64,000 nt of DNA from Candidatus Tisiphia endosymbiont of Dioctria linearis (lineage in GTDB: Bacteria > Pseudomonadota > Alphaproteobacteria > Rickettsiales > Rickettsiaceae), in NCBI RefSeq assembly GCF_964026545.1, contig NZ_OZ032156.1:372001-436000 (forward strand), read 5' to 3'. Shown in pieces: positions 28,098 to 38,600 of this stretch (position 1 is the first letter of the stretch; the number at the start of each line of letters is the position of its first letter). A program made the position numbers and the translations under genes. Under the pieces are notes generated by a model. It was given only the letters and a program-made list of their open reading frames with translations, was not told the DNA's origin and did not search any database.

Positions 28098-28715
28098 AAT
28101 TTTTCCTAATTTAAGTTAATTTATTTTCTAAATCAGTTTCTTGGAGTAATTAACTCTAAAACCTTAATGTCCTTTCCGTGTTCTAATTATGTCCCTCCTA
28201 CACGAAGTTCTGGTTATTTTCCCCTCATTTTATGTTATTCTTAGCAACAGCGGGAATATCAGTTTTTTTAGATTCCCATCGTTGCTAAGAATAATATCAT
28301 TTTTGAGGGGATGATACCTTTTTGCAGAGACGACAGCCTTTTTACATGGATGACACTATCTATTCTACATAAAACCTTTTAGAATATCCACGCAAGTACT
28401 ATATATGTAAAATTAATTAATTACAAGCTACTTGGAGTATTTTTTTACAAATTCCTATTAGTTGTGTTTAGTTGTGTTATATTTGAAACAATATTGATTT
28501 GGAGGGTTAAAAATTAACGTCATTACGACCCACCGTAGATGGCGTGGCAATCCATAAAAGAGTATCCATAAAGAGTGGATTGCTTCGTCGGCTTACGCCT
28601 CCTCGCAATGACGGCAGCAGGTAGATTGCCACAACCTACTTGCGTGGTCTCCCAATGACGGTGTGTTGCGAACTAAGCTTCTCGCAATGACGAAGTAACA
28701 GGTTAGCTACAAACA
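28098..28715. repeat. Repeat-filled gap upstream of the OmpB-like gene
   Basis: No gene is seen. From 28221 to 28310 lies a near-perfect 90-base inverted repeat with outer arms CCCCTCA/TGAGGGG and inner arms ATTCTTAGCAACAGCGGGAA and ATTCCCATCGTTGCTAAGAA. From 28519 to 28691 lies a composite of nested delta elements (GTCATTACGACCCACC through CTCGCAATGAC). The promoter of the autotransporter gene must lie between about 28110 and 28220 or beyond, but I see no convincing hexamers. Confidence 0.75.
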
Positions 28716-29414
28716 TTATTCAACATCAAAATCAAAATACTGATCTTTATAAGGCTCGTCTTGTAAAGTATAATGCCACCATTCAGGAGAATATTCCTCA
28801 AAATTATGCTTTTTCATTTTTGCCCGTAAATAATTACGATTTTGTAAGTAGCGTTGATTAATTAGGTCACTATCATGACAAGATACCGAATCCATAAGGT
28901 CTACAGAACTACACATGTCAACCGTATTATCGTCAAAATAGGGTATGGAGCGACCATCTTTTATGGTTCTTTTGATCATTTTAGGGCTGGTATTTAATTG
29001 TTTTCCAAGTTCAATAATAGTCAGATCAACCGTACTTCCACGACTATGAGGTGATTGCTTAGCAACATAACCTAACAAAAAAATTTCAGTCTTATTAATG
29101 TATGGATAGTAAGATTCTTTCATTCTTTGATCAGCAGTATCCTCTCCCCAGACAACAAAATGTTGTACAGCTTTTTGGGGTCTATAAGCATCATAAACTA
29201 CTAAAGAATAGTTATCATTTTTTATATCTTGCTGAACATTTTTTAGGGCAATCGCGGCTTGTTTAGTTAGTATAGCTCTAGGAGCTTTATAGCCCCTGAT
29301 CCGTTCTCCTATAAAATTCCTAGTACTATAATACATCATTTGTTGAATTATAGTTGGATCTATTTGATCCAGATACTCAAAGCCTTCAGGCAAATTAGTT
29401 GTTTTATTCAACAT
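28716..29414 (-). CDS. VanX-type D-alanyl-D-alanine dipeptidase
   Basis: A 232-residue zinc peptidase of the VanX/DdpX (M15D) family. Metal ligands are visible in QSPHSRGSTVDLTI (His and Asp) and in the terminal block PEWWHYTL (catalytic Glu and metal His), with VVYDAYRPQKAVQHF upstream. It cleaves D-Ala-D-Ala; in non-resistant bacteria it is thought to recycle peptidoglycan precursors. No secretion signal is clear. Presence beside alr and dapE elsewhere in the window fits a reduced but active wall metabolism. Confidence 0.87.
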   Translation of the reverse strand: MLNKTTNLPEGFEYLDQIDPTIIQQMMYYSTRNFIGERIRGYKAPRAILTKQAAIALKNVQQDIKNDNYSLVVYDAYRPQKAVQHFVVWGEDTADQRMKESYYPYINKTEIFLLGYVAKQSPHSRGSTVDLTIIELGKQLNTSPKMIKRTIKDGRSIPYFDDNTVDMCSSVDLMDSVSCHDSDLINQRYLQNRNYLRAKMKKHNFEEYSPEWWHYTLQDEPYKDQYFDFDVE

Positions 29415-29520
29415 CTATCTCTCAATTAGACTAATATTCAATATTAGTGACAAAATTATTGTTAATAAAAAATAATAATTTATTATGCATTTTTCTACAA
29501 AACAATGCAATATCTTTTAC

Positions 29521-29600
29521 GTCATTGCGGGAGTCGTGACGGGTTTTAAACTCAAGCGTCATTGCGAGGAGCCGCTTTAGCGGCGACGAAGCAATCTAAA
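29521..29600. repeat. Rearranged delta element upstream of queH
   Basis: Two left ends (GTCATTGCGGGAG at 29521 and GTCATTGCGAGGAGCCGC near 29558) lie in tandem, followed by CGACGAAGCAATC and no right end. It appears to be one element inserted in or recombined with another. Confidence 0.7.
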
Positions 29601-29669
29601 TCTAATGAATTTGGATTAGCTATATCGTATGTTATTTTAAAATTTTATAAAGAAAATTAGTAACTAATT

Positions 29670-30305
29670 ATGAATGAAATCCTATCAGTACCGAATGGTG
29701 AAAATAAAGTTCTATTACATTCCTGTTGCGCTCCATGTTCAGGAGAACTTATGGAGAAAATGTTGATGTCTGGTATTGACTTAACTATTTTTTTCTACAA
29801 TCCCAATATTCATCCTAAAAAAGAGTATGAAATTCGTAAGAATGAAAATATTCGTTTTGCTGAAAAAATGGGTATCAATTTTATTGATGCAGATTACGAC
29901 GTACAAAATTGGTTTGCAAGAAGCAAAGGTATGGAATGGGAGCCAGAAAGAGGCAAACGTTGTTCTATGTGCTTTGATATGCGTTTTGAACGTACAGCCC
30001 TTTATGCCTATGAAAATAATTTTAAAGTTATCACCAGTTCTCTTGGTATTTCTCGCTGGAAAGACATGAACCAAATTAATGAATCAGGCATTAAAGCTGC
30101 CTCTCATTACGATGGAATAACTTACTGGACCTATAATTGGCGAAAATCAGGGGGGAGTAGTAGAATGTATGAAATAGCTAAACGTGAGAATTTTTATAAG
30201 CAAGAATATTGTGGCTGTATCTACTCACTAAGGGACAGCAATAATTGGCGTAAGTCAAACAACCGGGCTGAAATTGAAATTGGAGAAGAATATTATAAGG
30301 AATAG
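29670..30305 (+). CDS. queH: Epoxyqueuosine reductase QueH
   Basis: A 211-residue protein of the QueH (formerly DUF208) family. It has the N-terminal [15 protein letters not shown] motif, the [19 protein letters not shown] block, and the second cysteine pair in [18 protein letters not shown] last pair lies in YCGCIYS. It reduces epoxyqueuosine to queuosine in tRNA with an iron-sulfur site. No other queuosine gene is near, so the substrate may be salvaged or made elsewhere. It is monocistronic, between repeats. Confidence 0.93.
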   Translation: MNEILSVPNGENKVLLHSCCAPCSGELMEKMLMSGIDLTIFFYNPNIHPKKEYEIRKNENIRFAEKMGINFIDADYDVQNWFARSKGMEWEPERGKRCSMCFDMRFERTALYAYENNFKVITSSLGISRWKDMNQINESGIKAASHYDGITYWTYNWRKSGGSSRMYEIAKRENFYKQEYCGCIYSLRDSNNWRKSNNRAEIEIGEEYYKE

Positions 30306-30821
30306 GAGTTTTTTATACGAACTACCTAAATTTAAGGTTTTACCAAGAAATTAATGTAAATTTGGTTTTCCGTTTTTATAATTTACTGATATACTTACTT
30401 AAGTGGCTATTAAAAAAGATACGATAATGAATTTTGTAAGAGAAGCTATATACATTAGAATAGAACGAAGAATCTGTTAACGTGTTAAAAGAATCAAGTA
30501 AAGGTCTAAATATAAATACATATTCATCTTATGAAGAAATGTATAAAAAACTGAACTTGATATGATTATATAGAGTGATATAGTCAATTAACCTGAATTA
30601 GTACCGAATAAGTACACATCGTGCTGTCATTGCGAGGAAGACCGTAGGTCAACGAAGCAATCCATAAAAGCAATAAAAAATGGATTGCCTCGACCACTAC
30701 GCGGTCTCGCAATGACGTTGAGACATTGCTGTCATTGCTAATAGGGTAAAGAAGATTATTTTTTTAATTATTTATCTTAAAAAGTATTAGTGGTCAATTA
30801 GTTATAGTGTATATTATATTT
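30306..30821. other. Gap between queH and the TAXI gene
   Basis: No gene is supported. A full delta element occupies 30626-30716 (GTCATTGCGAGGAAGACC through TCTCGCAATGAC). The stretch 30400-30560 looks like decayed coding sequence but has no recognisable frame. The motif GGAGTTTTTTATA at 30305 also occurs near 22993, in the transposase debris. Confidence 0.6.
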
Positions 30822-31763
30822 ATGAACAATTTTAGAGTTTTATTGGTAGTTTTTTGTCTGTTTTGTACTAATAATTGTGTCTTAGCTTCGCAAAAAACAA
30901 TAAGAATTGGTTCTGGTTCGATTTTGAAAGGTTATTACTCTATCGGATTGGATTTGTGTAGAACCATTACTTTAGCTGATAAAACTGTAAATTGTGAAGT
31001 AGTACCTACCAATGGAGGTGTTGAAAATTTAACTTTGTTAAGAGAAGGTAAGATAGATTTAGCTTTGGTGCAATCCAATATAGCATTGGAAGCGTTTGAA
31101 GCTGTTGGGCATTATGCCAATACAGAGAAAATGCAAGAAATGCGTCAGGTGCTTAATTTATATGACGAGCTTTTTACTGTTTTGGTAAAAGGACAGGATA
31201 AGGATAAGATAAAAGGCTTTTCAGATATTGAAGGGAAGAGAATATCAAATGGTTTGTCATTGTCTAGTAATACCATTACTTACAATGCTATCAGGAAGTT
31301 ATATAATTTTACCAAAGAGCCAATAGATTGCGATGAAATGAGTTACGAAGAGTCAATAAAACAATTTTGTAATGGTAAAATTGATGTGATGATTATGACG
31401 GTAGGTCATCCTAATGCTTTAGTAGGATTTACGGCTAATAGTTGCGGGATTGATTTTATACCTATGGAAAATGATAAAATTGAACAATTACTAGCCACTA
31501 ATAAAGCTTTTCATAAGGGATTGCTGGATAAAAGATTATATCCTGGAATCACTGCAGATTTGAATACAGTGGCAGTAACGGCAATTTTAGTTACTAATAG
31601 CAGTATGGATGCTAAATTATTGGATAAATTTATTGGTATGTTTCATAAAAATGTAAAACATTTTAAACATTCTAATTATATGTTATATAATATCGATATT
31701 AATCATTTTGCTGATACTAATAACTTTATTTTGCCAAAACATTCAGCAGTAAGAAATAGATAA
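30822..31763 (+). CDS. TAXI-family TRAP transporter solute receptor
   Basis: A protein of about 313 residues starting MNNFRVLLVVFCLFC with a signal peptide to about residue 25. The TAXI fold (periplasmic binding type) shows in IRIGSGSILKGYYSIGLDLC, the DLALVQSNIALEAF block, and ISNGLSLSSNTITYNAI. Such receptors hand a solute, often a dicarboxylate or glutamate, to a TRAP permease; none is seen in the window. The open frame extends to a GTG at 30807, but the ATG at 30822 gives the better signal peptide. A UspA-like gene follows by 21 bases. Confidence 0.85.
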   Translation: MNNFRVLLVVFCLFCTNNCVLASQKTIRIGSGSILKGYYSIGLDLCRTITLADKTVNCEVVPTNGGVENLTLLREGKIDLALVQSNIALEAFEAVGHYANTEKMQEMRQVLNLYDELFTVLVKGQDKDKIKGFSDIEGKRISNGLSLSSNTITYNAIRKLYNFTKEPIDCDEMSYEESIKQFCNGKIDVMIMTVGHPNALVGFTANSCGIDFIPMENDKIEQLLATNKAFHKGLLDKRLYPGITADLNTVAVTAILVTNSSMDAKLLDKFIGMFHKNVKHFKHSNYMLYNIDINHFADTNNFILPKHSAVRNR

Positions 31764-31784
31764 ATATCGGAGTAGTTGTTAATT

Positions 31785-32213
31785 GTGTTTAAAAATATAA
31801 TAATACCATTAGATTTGTCGGATAAACAATCGGTTAAGGCGATATTACCCAAAGCTTTAAGTTTTGCTACTATCTTTAATGCCAAATTACATTTTCTTTA
31901 TATCATCTCGGATTTTGGTATGAAAATGGTCGAGGATTATTTGCCTAAAAGCTGGGCAAAAGATCAAAAAGAAAAATATCGGGTACAAGTAACAGAACTA
32001 ATTAGACAATATGTGCCTGAGGAGATCGAAGTTGAATTACATATTGGTCGAGGGGCGGTCTATGATGAAATAATACAATACGCTAATGAAGTAAAAGCTG
32101 ATTTAATTATTATTTCAGCAGTACGACCACAGCTTAGAGATTATATGTTAGGACCCAATGCGTCGAAAATTGTGCGGCATTCTGGGGTGTCTGTTTTGGT
32201 TGTCCGAGAATAG
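31785..32213 (+). CDS. Universal stress protein family (UspA)
   Basis: About 142 residues starting FKNIIIPLDLSDKQS. The nucleotide-binding pattern is visible at the C-terminus (LGPNASKIVRHSGVSVLVVR, the G-x2-G/A-x9-G-S/V class). GTG at 31785 is preferred because a GGAG lies 12 bases upstream; the frame also permits TTG at 31776. It follows the TAXI receptor closely, and TRAP genes are often accompanied by a UspA protein, so a regulatory link is likely. Confidence 0.85.
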   Translation: MFKNIIIPLDLSDKQSVKAILPKALSFATIFNAKLHFLYIISDFGMKMVEDYLPKSWAKDQKEKYRVQVTELIRQYVPEEIEVELHIGRGAVYDEIIQYANEVKADLIIISAVRPQLRDYMLGPNASKIVRHSGVSVLVVRE

Positions 32214-32220
32214 TTGGAAT

Positions 32221-33480
32221 ATGTATATACAACTTCTTGAAAAATTGATTAGTTTTCAATCAATAACCCCTAAGAGTAACGGTTGTATTGAATATATTGG
32301 TAATTTATTAGAAAAAAATGGTTTTAAGACTGAAACCAAAATATTTGGTGAAGATAATTATAAAGTAACCAACCTTTATGCTGTTTATGGTACTGCTCGT
32401 CCTAATATTTGTTTTGCTGGACATGTTGATGTTGTGCCAGCAGGTGATAGAGCATTATGGCTTAATGATCCTTTTATAGCAAGTAAGGTGGGTGAGAAGA
32501 TTTATGGTAGGGGAACTGTTGATATGAAGGGAGCGATAGCATGTTTTTTGGCTGCTAGCTTGCAGTTCATTGAATGTGTTAAAGTTCCTAATGGTTCAAT
32601 TAGTTTTCTAATTACTAGTGATGAGGAAGGAAGTGGCAAATATGGCACTGTAGAAATGCTAAAATATTTGCATCGAGATATAGTCAATTCAGGAGAATTT
32701 GGGGCTAGGAGCGATGGAGCGACGCCTATAAGTAATAGGCGAGCGACAAGTGACAACGTCCCCAACTTCTCATCAATTGACTATGATAATAATTTGATCG
32801 ATCTTGCTATTGTAGGCGAACCAACAAATGAACATCAAGTAGGGGATACCGTAAAAATTGGTCGACGTGGAAGTATTAACTTTAACTTAGCTCTATATGG
32901 TACAGCTGGGCATGTGGCATATCCATTACAAGCCAATAATCCGATTCATCCTTTAGTTCAAATACTTAATGAGTTGGTTAATTATCGATTAGATGAAGGG
33001 AGTAAATTTTTTCAACAGTCAAATTTAGAAATTACTTCTATTGATGTAGGCAATGATATAAGTAATGTAATAGCAGGGAAAGTTACAACAAAGTTTAATG
33101 TTCGTTTTAATGATCTTCATTCGTCATCTAGCATAACAGATTTGATAGAGCAGATAGTTACCAAATATTGTGCTAAATACCAATTTAAATATGAATTAAG
33201 TAGTGTATCTTCAGCTAATTATTTTATCCAAGAACCAACAGGGTTAATTGCTGATTTTGTTCAAGTAGTATCTGATACAACTCAAATATCTACAAAATTA
33301 TCTACTAGTGGTGGTACTTCTGATGCGAGGTTTATCCAAAATTATTGTCCTGTTGTGGAATTTGGCTTATTATCTGAGACAGCTCATAAAATTAATGAAT
33401 ATACAAAAGTTAGCGATTTACAAAACTTGTATCATGTGTATTATGACTGTCTGACAAAATTTTTAGCTGAGACTAGTTGA
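32221..33480 (+). CDS. dapE: Succinyl-diaminopimelate desuccinylase with an alpha-element insert
   Basis: About 419 residues, against about 380 in the family. M20 peptidase motifs are present: ICFAGHVDVVPAGD (metal His, Asp), YGRGTVDMKGAIACF, and SFLITSDEEGSGKYG (catalytic Glu pair). It makes L,L-diaminopimelate for peptidoglycan and lysine. Residues about 153-188 (VNSGEFGARSDGATPISNRR onward to SSIDY) are translated from an alpha element inserted after the LKYLHRD segment. This is close to the domain boundary, where a loop can be tolerated. I start at 32221; the open frame begins earlier, inside uspA. tRNA-Leu follows. Confidence 0.93.
   Translation: MYIQLLEKLISFQSITPKSNGCIEYIGNLLEKNGFKTETKIFGEDNYKVTNLYAVYGTARPNICFAGHVDVVPAGDRALWLNDPFIASKVGEKIYGRGTVDMKGAIACFLAASLQFIECVKVPNGSISFLITSDEEGSGKYGTVEMLKYLHRDIVNSGEFGARSDGATPISNRRATSDNVPNFSSIDYDNNLIDLAIVGEPTNEHQVGDTVKIGRRGSINFNLALYGTAGHVAYPLQANNPIHPLVQILNELVNYRLDEGSKFFQQSNLEITSIDVGNDISNVIAGKVTTKFNVRFNDLHSSSSITDLIEQIVTKYCAKYQFKYELSSVSSANYFIQEPTGLIADFVQVVSDTTQISTKLSTSGGTSDARFIQNYCPVVEFGLLSETAHKINEYTKVSDLQNLYHVYYDCLTKFLAETS
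32679..32785. repeat. Alpha palindromic element (107 bp) inside dapE
   Basis: From TATAGTCAATTCAGGAG to CTTCTCATCAATTGACTAT plus G. The last terminal base differs from the consensus A. Same frame and orientation relative to the host gene as in the mnhD copy. Confidence 0.9.
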
Positions 33481-33501
33481 TAAATAGTCAAGATACACTA
33501 T

Positions 33502-33586
33502 GCGGGTGTGACGGAATTGGCAGACGTACTAGATTTAGGTTCTAGCGCCGCAAGGCGTGGGGGTTCAAGTCCCTCCATCCGCACCA
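33502..33586 (+). tRNA. tRNA-Leu (anticodon TAG)
   Basis: An 85-base gene with encoded CCA end. Acceptor arm GCGGGTG pairs with the sequence before ACCA. The anticodon arm is CTAGATTTAGGTTCTAG with TAG at the centre. A long variable arm (GCGCCGCAAGGCGT region) marks a class II tRNA, and the T arm is GGGGGTTCAAGTCCCTC. It reads CUN leucine codons, mainly CUA. Confidence 0.95.
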
Positions 33587-33673
33587 CTAAATTAATAACG
33601 CAAAAATTGGAGTGATTTTGCAGCCCTTCAAGTCTTTGCATGATATTTTAATATTGCTAATGAGTTTTTTAGT

Positions 33674-35005
33674 ATGCAAGTCACAGAACTTAAAAATGAA
33701 GATCTAAATTTTGAAGTGAAAGTAGTCCTTCCTTCTTCTAAAATTGCCAATAAAGTGCAAAAAGAATTAGATAATCTATCAAAAAAAGTTAAACTCAATG
33801 GATTCCGTGCTGGGAAAGTACCAATCAACATTGTTAATCAAAAATATAAGCAATCTGTTAGATCTGATGTGGTAAGCCATGAAATTAATCACGCAGTACA
33901 GCATATTATAAAAGATCATAAACTAAAAACAGTAGGTAATCCTCAATTAGAAGATTTATGTGATAAAGATAATGAAGATCTAGAATTTACTCTAAAATTT
34001 GAGCTACTACCTGATGTTGAATTACCAGATTTTAAAAAAATTAAAGTTATTTATCCAAAATTAGTAATTGAGGAAGAGGATATTAATAAGCAAATAGATA
34101 AACTTGCATCTATGTCAAAAAATTATACTAAAGAAAATAAAGGGAAAGTAGAAAAATGGCAGGAAGTTACTATTGATGCGATTGGTTATGTCAATAATGA
34201 GCCTTTTGAAGGTGGTAAAGTTACAGATTACAAATTAGTAATTGGTAGTGGAGCTTTTATTGATGGGTTTGAAGATCAGCTTATTGGTAGTAAAGCTGGA
34301 GATGAGGTAGAGGTTAATGTTACATTCCCAAAAGAATATCATATGGAACAAATCGCAGGTCAGCCTGCTAAATTTATTGTTCAGGTAAAGGCGGTACATT
34401 ATGCCGATGAAATAGTCGTTGATGATGAGTTTGCTAAGAAATTTAATTGTAAGACAGTTGAAGAATTGCGTACTAATATTTCTAAAAGTATAGCAGATGA
34501 ATATAGGGAGCATATACATACTTTAATGAAAATGAGATTATTTGATCAATTAGAAGAGATATTAACGTTTAATGTTCCCAAATCTTTAATAGCTCAGGAA
34601 GTAGATACTTTAAAATCTCAAACGGAGAAAAGTAACGACTCAGATTCAATATTTAAAGATAAATCAGAAGCAGAAATTAATGAGTACTATAATAAGCTAG
34701 CCTTACGTCGTGTTAGAGTAGGTCTGATGTTATCCGAATATATGCAAGTTAAGAATTTACGTATTGAACAGGATGATATTAAAAATGCTGTTATATCTCA
34801 AGCAAGGAGATTTCCAGGTCAAGAAAAAGCAATATTAAAATTCTATCAAGAAAACCCTCGATCTATTGAGCACTTAAAAGGTCCATTATTAGAAGAAAAA
34901 ACAGTGCAACATATTTTTGACAATGAAGTAATCTTAGAAGAAAAAGATTACACAAGAGAAAAGCTGGAGGAATTTTTAACACAAGAAGAAGATCGGGTGG
35001 TATAG
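33674..35005 (+). CDS. tig: Trigger factor
   Basis: A 443-residue ribosome-bound chaperone. The N-terminal ribosome-binding domain has the signature GFRAGKVPINIV. It is followed by a PPIase domain (residues about 160-245, DAIGYVNNEPFEGG and FPKEYHMEQIAGQPAKF) and a helical C-terminal domain. It shelters nascent chains and isomerises prolines. The gene is single, with tRNA-Leu upstream and a repeat-filled gap downstream. Confidence 0.95.
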   Translation: MQVTELKNEDLNFEVKVVLPSSKIANKVQKELDNLSKKVKLNGFRAGKVPINIVNQKYKQSVRSDVVSHEINHAVQHIIKDHKLKTVGNPQLEDLCDKDNEDLEFTLKFELLPDVELPDFKKIKVIYPKLVIEEEDINKQIDKLASMSKNYTKENKGKVEKWQEVTIDAIGYVNNEPFEGGKVTDYKLVIGSGAFIDGFEDQLIGSKAGDEVEVNVTFPKEYHMEQIAGQPAKFIVQVKAVHYADEIVVDDEFAKKFNCKTVEELRTNISKSIADEYREHIHTLMKMRLFDQLEEILTFNVPKSLIAQEVDTLKSQTEKSNDSDSIFKDKSEAEINEYYNKLALRRVRVGLMLSEYMQVKNLRIEQDDIKNAVISQARRFPGQEKAILKFYQENPRSIEHLKGPLLEEKTVQHIFDNEVILEEKDYTREKLEEFLTQEEDRVV

Positions 35006-35625
35006 CTCATAGCACCCTACAATTTTTATTGTATAAGTATTAAACAGCATAAAAACGTCATTGCGAGAAGGCGTGAGCCAAGAAGCAATCCATTCCTGGT
35101 TCATTTTTTGAATTGCTTCGTCGACCTTACGGTCTCCTCGCAATGACGCTTGGTGACCAGATTTTTTATTCATCATAAGAAAATAGTAAAAAATGTAGGG
35201 TACTATCCTCGAATCCTCACGTACATTAGATTACTCTGTGGTTCAAGGTGAAGCTTCTCCTTAAAATGGCTTGCAAAATCATCAATTATGTATAAAATCT
35301 CAGTGAGGTAAGACATGATACATTCTCCAATTTTACTGTTATCATTTAGAGAATATTATCGTCCCTCACAGTTTCTTTTCAAATACTTTCTTATCGTCCT
35401 TATGTCAAACTGCGGTTATATTATTTAGTATTTTTCCTTACTTTCCTTGTTTCTCGTATTTCTATTAATGATATGATTTTAATCTATAATTATGATTTTT
35501 ACAACATACAACAACTTAATTTCCTAATAATAAAACTATAATTGCACTTTTTGCTTTGCATTGCTGTGACAACTACGTTAATATTAATTAATTTTTAACA
35601 AATAGATTAATTGGTAGGTAATAGA
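35006..35625. other. Gap between tig and the second autotransporter
   Basis: Contains a delta element at 35057-35147 and, at about 35205-35265, a degenerate piece of a gamma core (GAATCCTCACGTACATTAGA). The rest, 35317-35600, is AT-rich and holds no gene I can support. The promoter of the downstream autotransporter is presumably in the last 200 bases. Confidence 0.6.
35203..35316 (-). pseudogene. Possible IS982-type transposase N-terminal fragment
   Basis: A 37-codon frame MSYLTEILYIIDDFASHF with a ribosome-binding site (TTGGAGAATG) before its ATG. The start resembles IS982 transposases (a short N-terminal helix with a DDF motif). It then runs into gamma-like repeat sequence and stops. The assignment is weak. 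Confidence 0.35.
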
Positions 35626-38600
35626 ATGGTTATATTTAGCATGTTACAAAATTATTTTGTTAATAAATATTTAGTAAAAAAGTATCTAGTTTTTGTTTTT
35701 TTATTTTTCTTATTGCAAAAATTTGACGTATCTGATGTCTTGGCGGTAGGATTTAATGAAGAAATAGGACAATTCTCTCACCCACTCCCAATTACTTATA
35801 TACAACACCTCAAGAATGAAAAAAAAGCAATATGGAGTACTATTGGTAAAGTCAGTGATGAATTAACAAAATTAGAACAAAAATCTTCCCAAAAAATAAA
35901 ATTATTGAATGATCGCGAAAATTTGAAAGAAGAAATTAATTCACTAGAAATAGAGTACTCAGCATTACTTGATCGGCAAGACAAATATAAATTAGAAAAA
36001 CAGAAGAGCGAAGAAATGCTCTTAACTTTACCGCAACCAGAGATCAAATATCTTTCCCTATATAGTAAAGAAATAGCACCAAAGTCTATTGATGAATTTA
36101 CCAAGAATATGGAAACAATATGGACTATTATTAATGATGCTCATGATAAATTGATAGCACTAGACACAACAAATCTAACAATAATAAAACCACTTGAGAA
36201 TGGAAATAAGTTTACGGAAATGCTTGATTTTCTAGAAGACTCTTCTGTAGAGTTACTTACTCTTAAGCAAAGATGTACTAGTGAAGAAATAGCACAAGAA
36301 CTCTCCGATACACTTAAAGAAAAAAAAGAGAATCTTTCTGTTCAACTTCAAGAAATGCAAGCGGATTTTTTTGATAAATTTGAAAAAGAAAGGGAAATTT
36401 TTTCTGTTAAACTTAAAGTAGCAAACGAACAGTTGAAAAATTTACAGGAAAATATAAGTGACATACAAGAACAAATACCATTGCTTGAACAGAAAGTTGG
36501 TGAACACAATCAACTATTAATTTCTATTGATAAAAAAGAAAATAAAATTGCTGAATTAAAAGAAACAAGAAATGACCTTGAAGCTAAGTTACGTGTTCTA
36601 GATGATAAGATTAGCTCACTACTCTTAGCTCAATCAGAAAGGAGAAATATACCTAATGAATTTGAAGAGTTTGCATCGGTAGAGAATGATAAACAGGTGA
36701 AACCTAATAAAGCTGTGCAACAGTTGAAAGATGAAGGATATGCTTCTTTGGATAATTTAGCAATAAGAGATACTCCATCACCTACAATCACAGAATCTAA
36801 TCAAACTGCTCCACAACAAATATCTAGAAAAAGAAAAAGGGTAGATTCTGAAGATGAGTCATTAGATGATATACCTCCTATAACAAGAAATTCGTTATCA
36901 TTGAGAGATGAGTTAGAGGCCGCTGAAAAGGGCATTGCTGGACATGATAATGCAGCTATTGCTCTAATAACAGAAACATCTCCAGTAATGGAGAGAGCTA
37001 CAGATATGCCCCCAGTAACAAAGATGGCTACAGTAACACTAACCTCTCCAATAGCACAAAAGGCTACAGTAATGGCAACTCCAGTAATACATATAGCTCC
37101 AATAATCGAGGAAGTTTCAGTAATGGAAATTGCTACAACAACAGATATGCCTCCAGCAGCAAAGATGGCTACAGTAACACTAACCTCTCCAGTAACACAA
37201 AAGGCTACAGTAATGGCAACTCCAGTAATACATATGGCTCCAATAACTGAGGAAGCTCCAGTAATGGAGATTGCTACAATAACAGATATTCCCCCCATAA
37301 CAGAGCCGGATACAGCTACAGTAACAGTAACCTCTCCAGTAACACAAAAGGCTACAGTAATGGCAGATCCAGTAATACATATGGCTCCAATAACTGAGGA
37401 AGCTCCAGTAATGGAGATTGCTACAATAACAGATACGCCTCCAGTAACAAAGACGGCTACAGTAGATGCCCATCCTACCCTAGTATCTGAACACACAAAT
37501 ACCGTAAATACACAATCTGCAGATACACAAACAGTAGCTACACAAACAGATATAGTAGATGAACAACAAACCTCAGTAGCTATACAAACAGATGTAGCAG
37601 CTGAGAAACCTGTGCATGCAGTAATTCAACAAGCTGCAGTATCTGTACACGATAATGCAGATGTTGATCCATATGAAATATTTGAAGACAGTCTGGGGTT
37701 AGAAACATTGTTTGCAGAAGAGGAGCCAATAGCAGCTGAACCTACGGCTCCAGTAGATGACCCTCCATCTTCAGTAGTTAAACAACCAGACCAAGCAGAC
37801 GAACAACCAACTTTAGTAGCTAAACAAGCCAATTCAGAAACCGAGCAAATCAATTTAGAATCTGAACAACCAGATTCAAGCACTAAACAAACCAATTCAG
37901 AATCCGAACAACCAGATTCAAGCACTGAGCAAACCAATTTAAAATCTGAACAATCAGATTCAGTAGCAATTCCATCTTCTCAAACATTAGCTGAAGAAAA
38001 TAGTTATATTTCACCTATTAACCCTGATGTTGAGCAAGATATATCGAAATATACTACATATATAGAATTTGACTATTTGGATACGATTTCTAATGCTTTA
38101 ACTAACCATACATTAACAGATAATTCTACGGTAAATGTGGTAGCGTCAGGAGATAATGATTATATTAAAAAAGGAGGATGGATTCAATTTATCAGCTCTA
38201 TTACCAAACAACAGCAACAAGGAAATATTTTAGCCTTTAAAAATAATCAGCAAGGTTTTATTTTAGGTTTTGATGCACGCCCCCTGGATAGTTTTATTAT
38301 AGGAATCGCATATGCTCTTGCAAATTCGTATACTAAATTGCAAACCATCTTTAATGATAAGCAAAATACTATTTTACATGTAGCAGCAATTTATACCCAA
38401 CATACATTATCACCAAATATATATCTGAATTCTTATCTAAAATATGGTAAAGCCTTTATTAAAAACAAAGGAGAACGGAATAATATTGCAATTAATAGTG
38501 AGACTAACGGTTATGTAACACGTGCAAAACTTGAAACTTACTATAAAATGAATTTAGATAAATTTCTGTTCAAACCAATAGTAGGAATAATATTTGATCA

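Noticed and set aside
32502-32765. Minus-strand frame across dapE that resembles one at 61475-61708
   Set aside because: The resemblance (GTLSLVARLLLIGVAPS) is only the reverse reading of the same alpha element; dapE is the gene.
37003-37464. CRISPR-like array
   Set aside because: Units are contiguous, 141 bases and coding, with no spacers. No CRISPR repeats were seen in the window.
36801-37496. Long minus-strand frame of 231 codons inside the second autotransporter
   Set aside because: It is the mirror of the tandem 141-base repeats; the repeated codon pattern keeps the reverse frame open. The plus-strand protein has signal, coiled coil and barrel.
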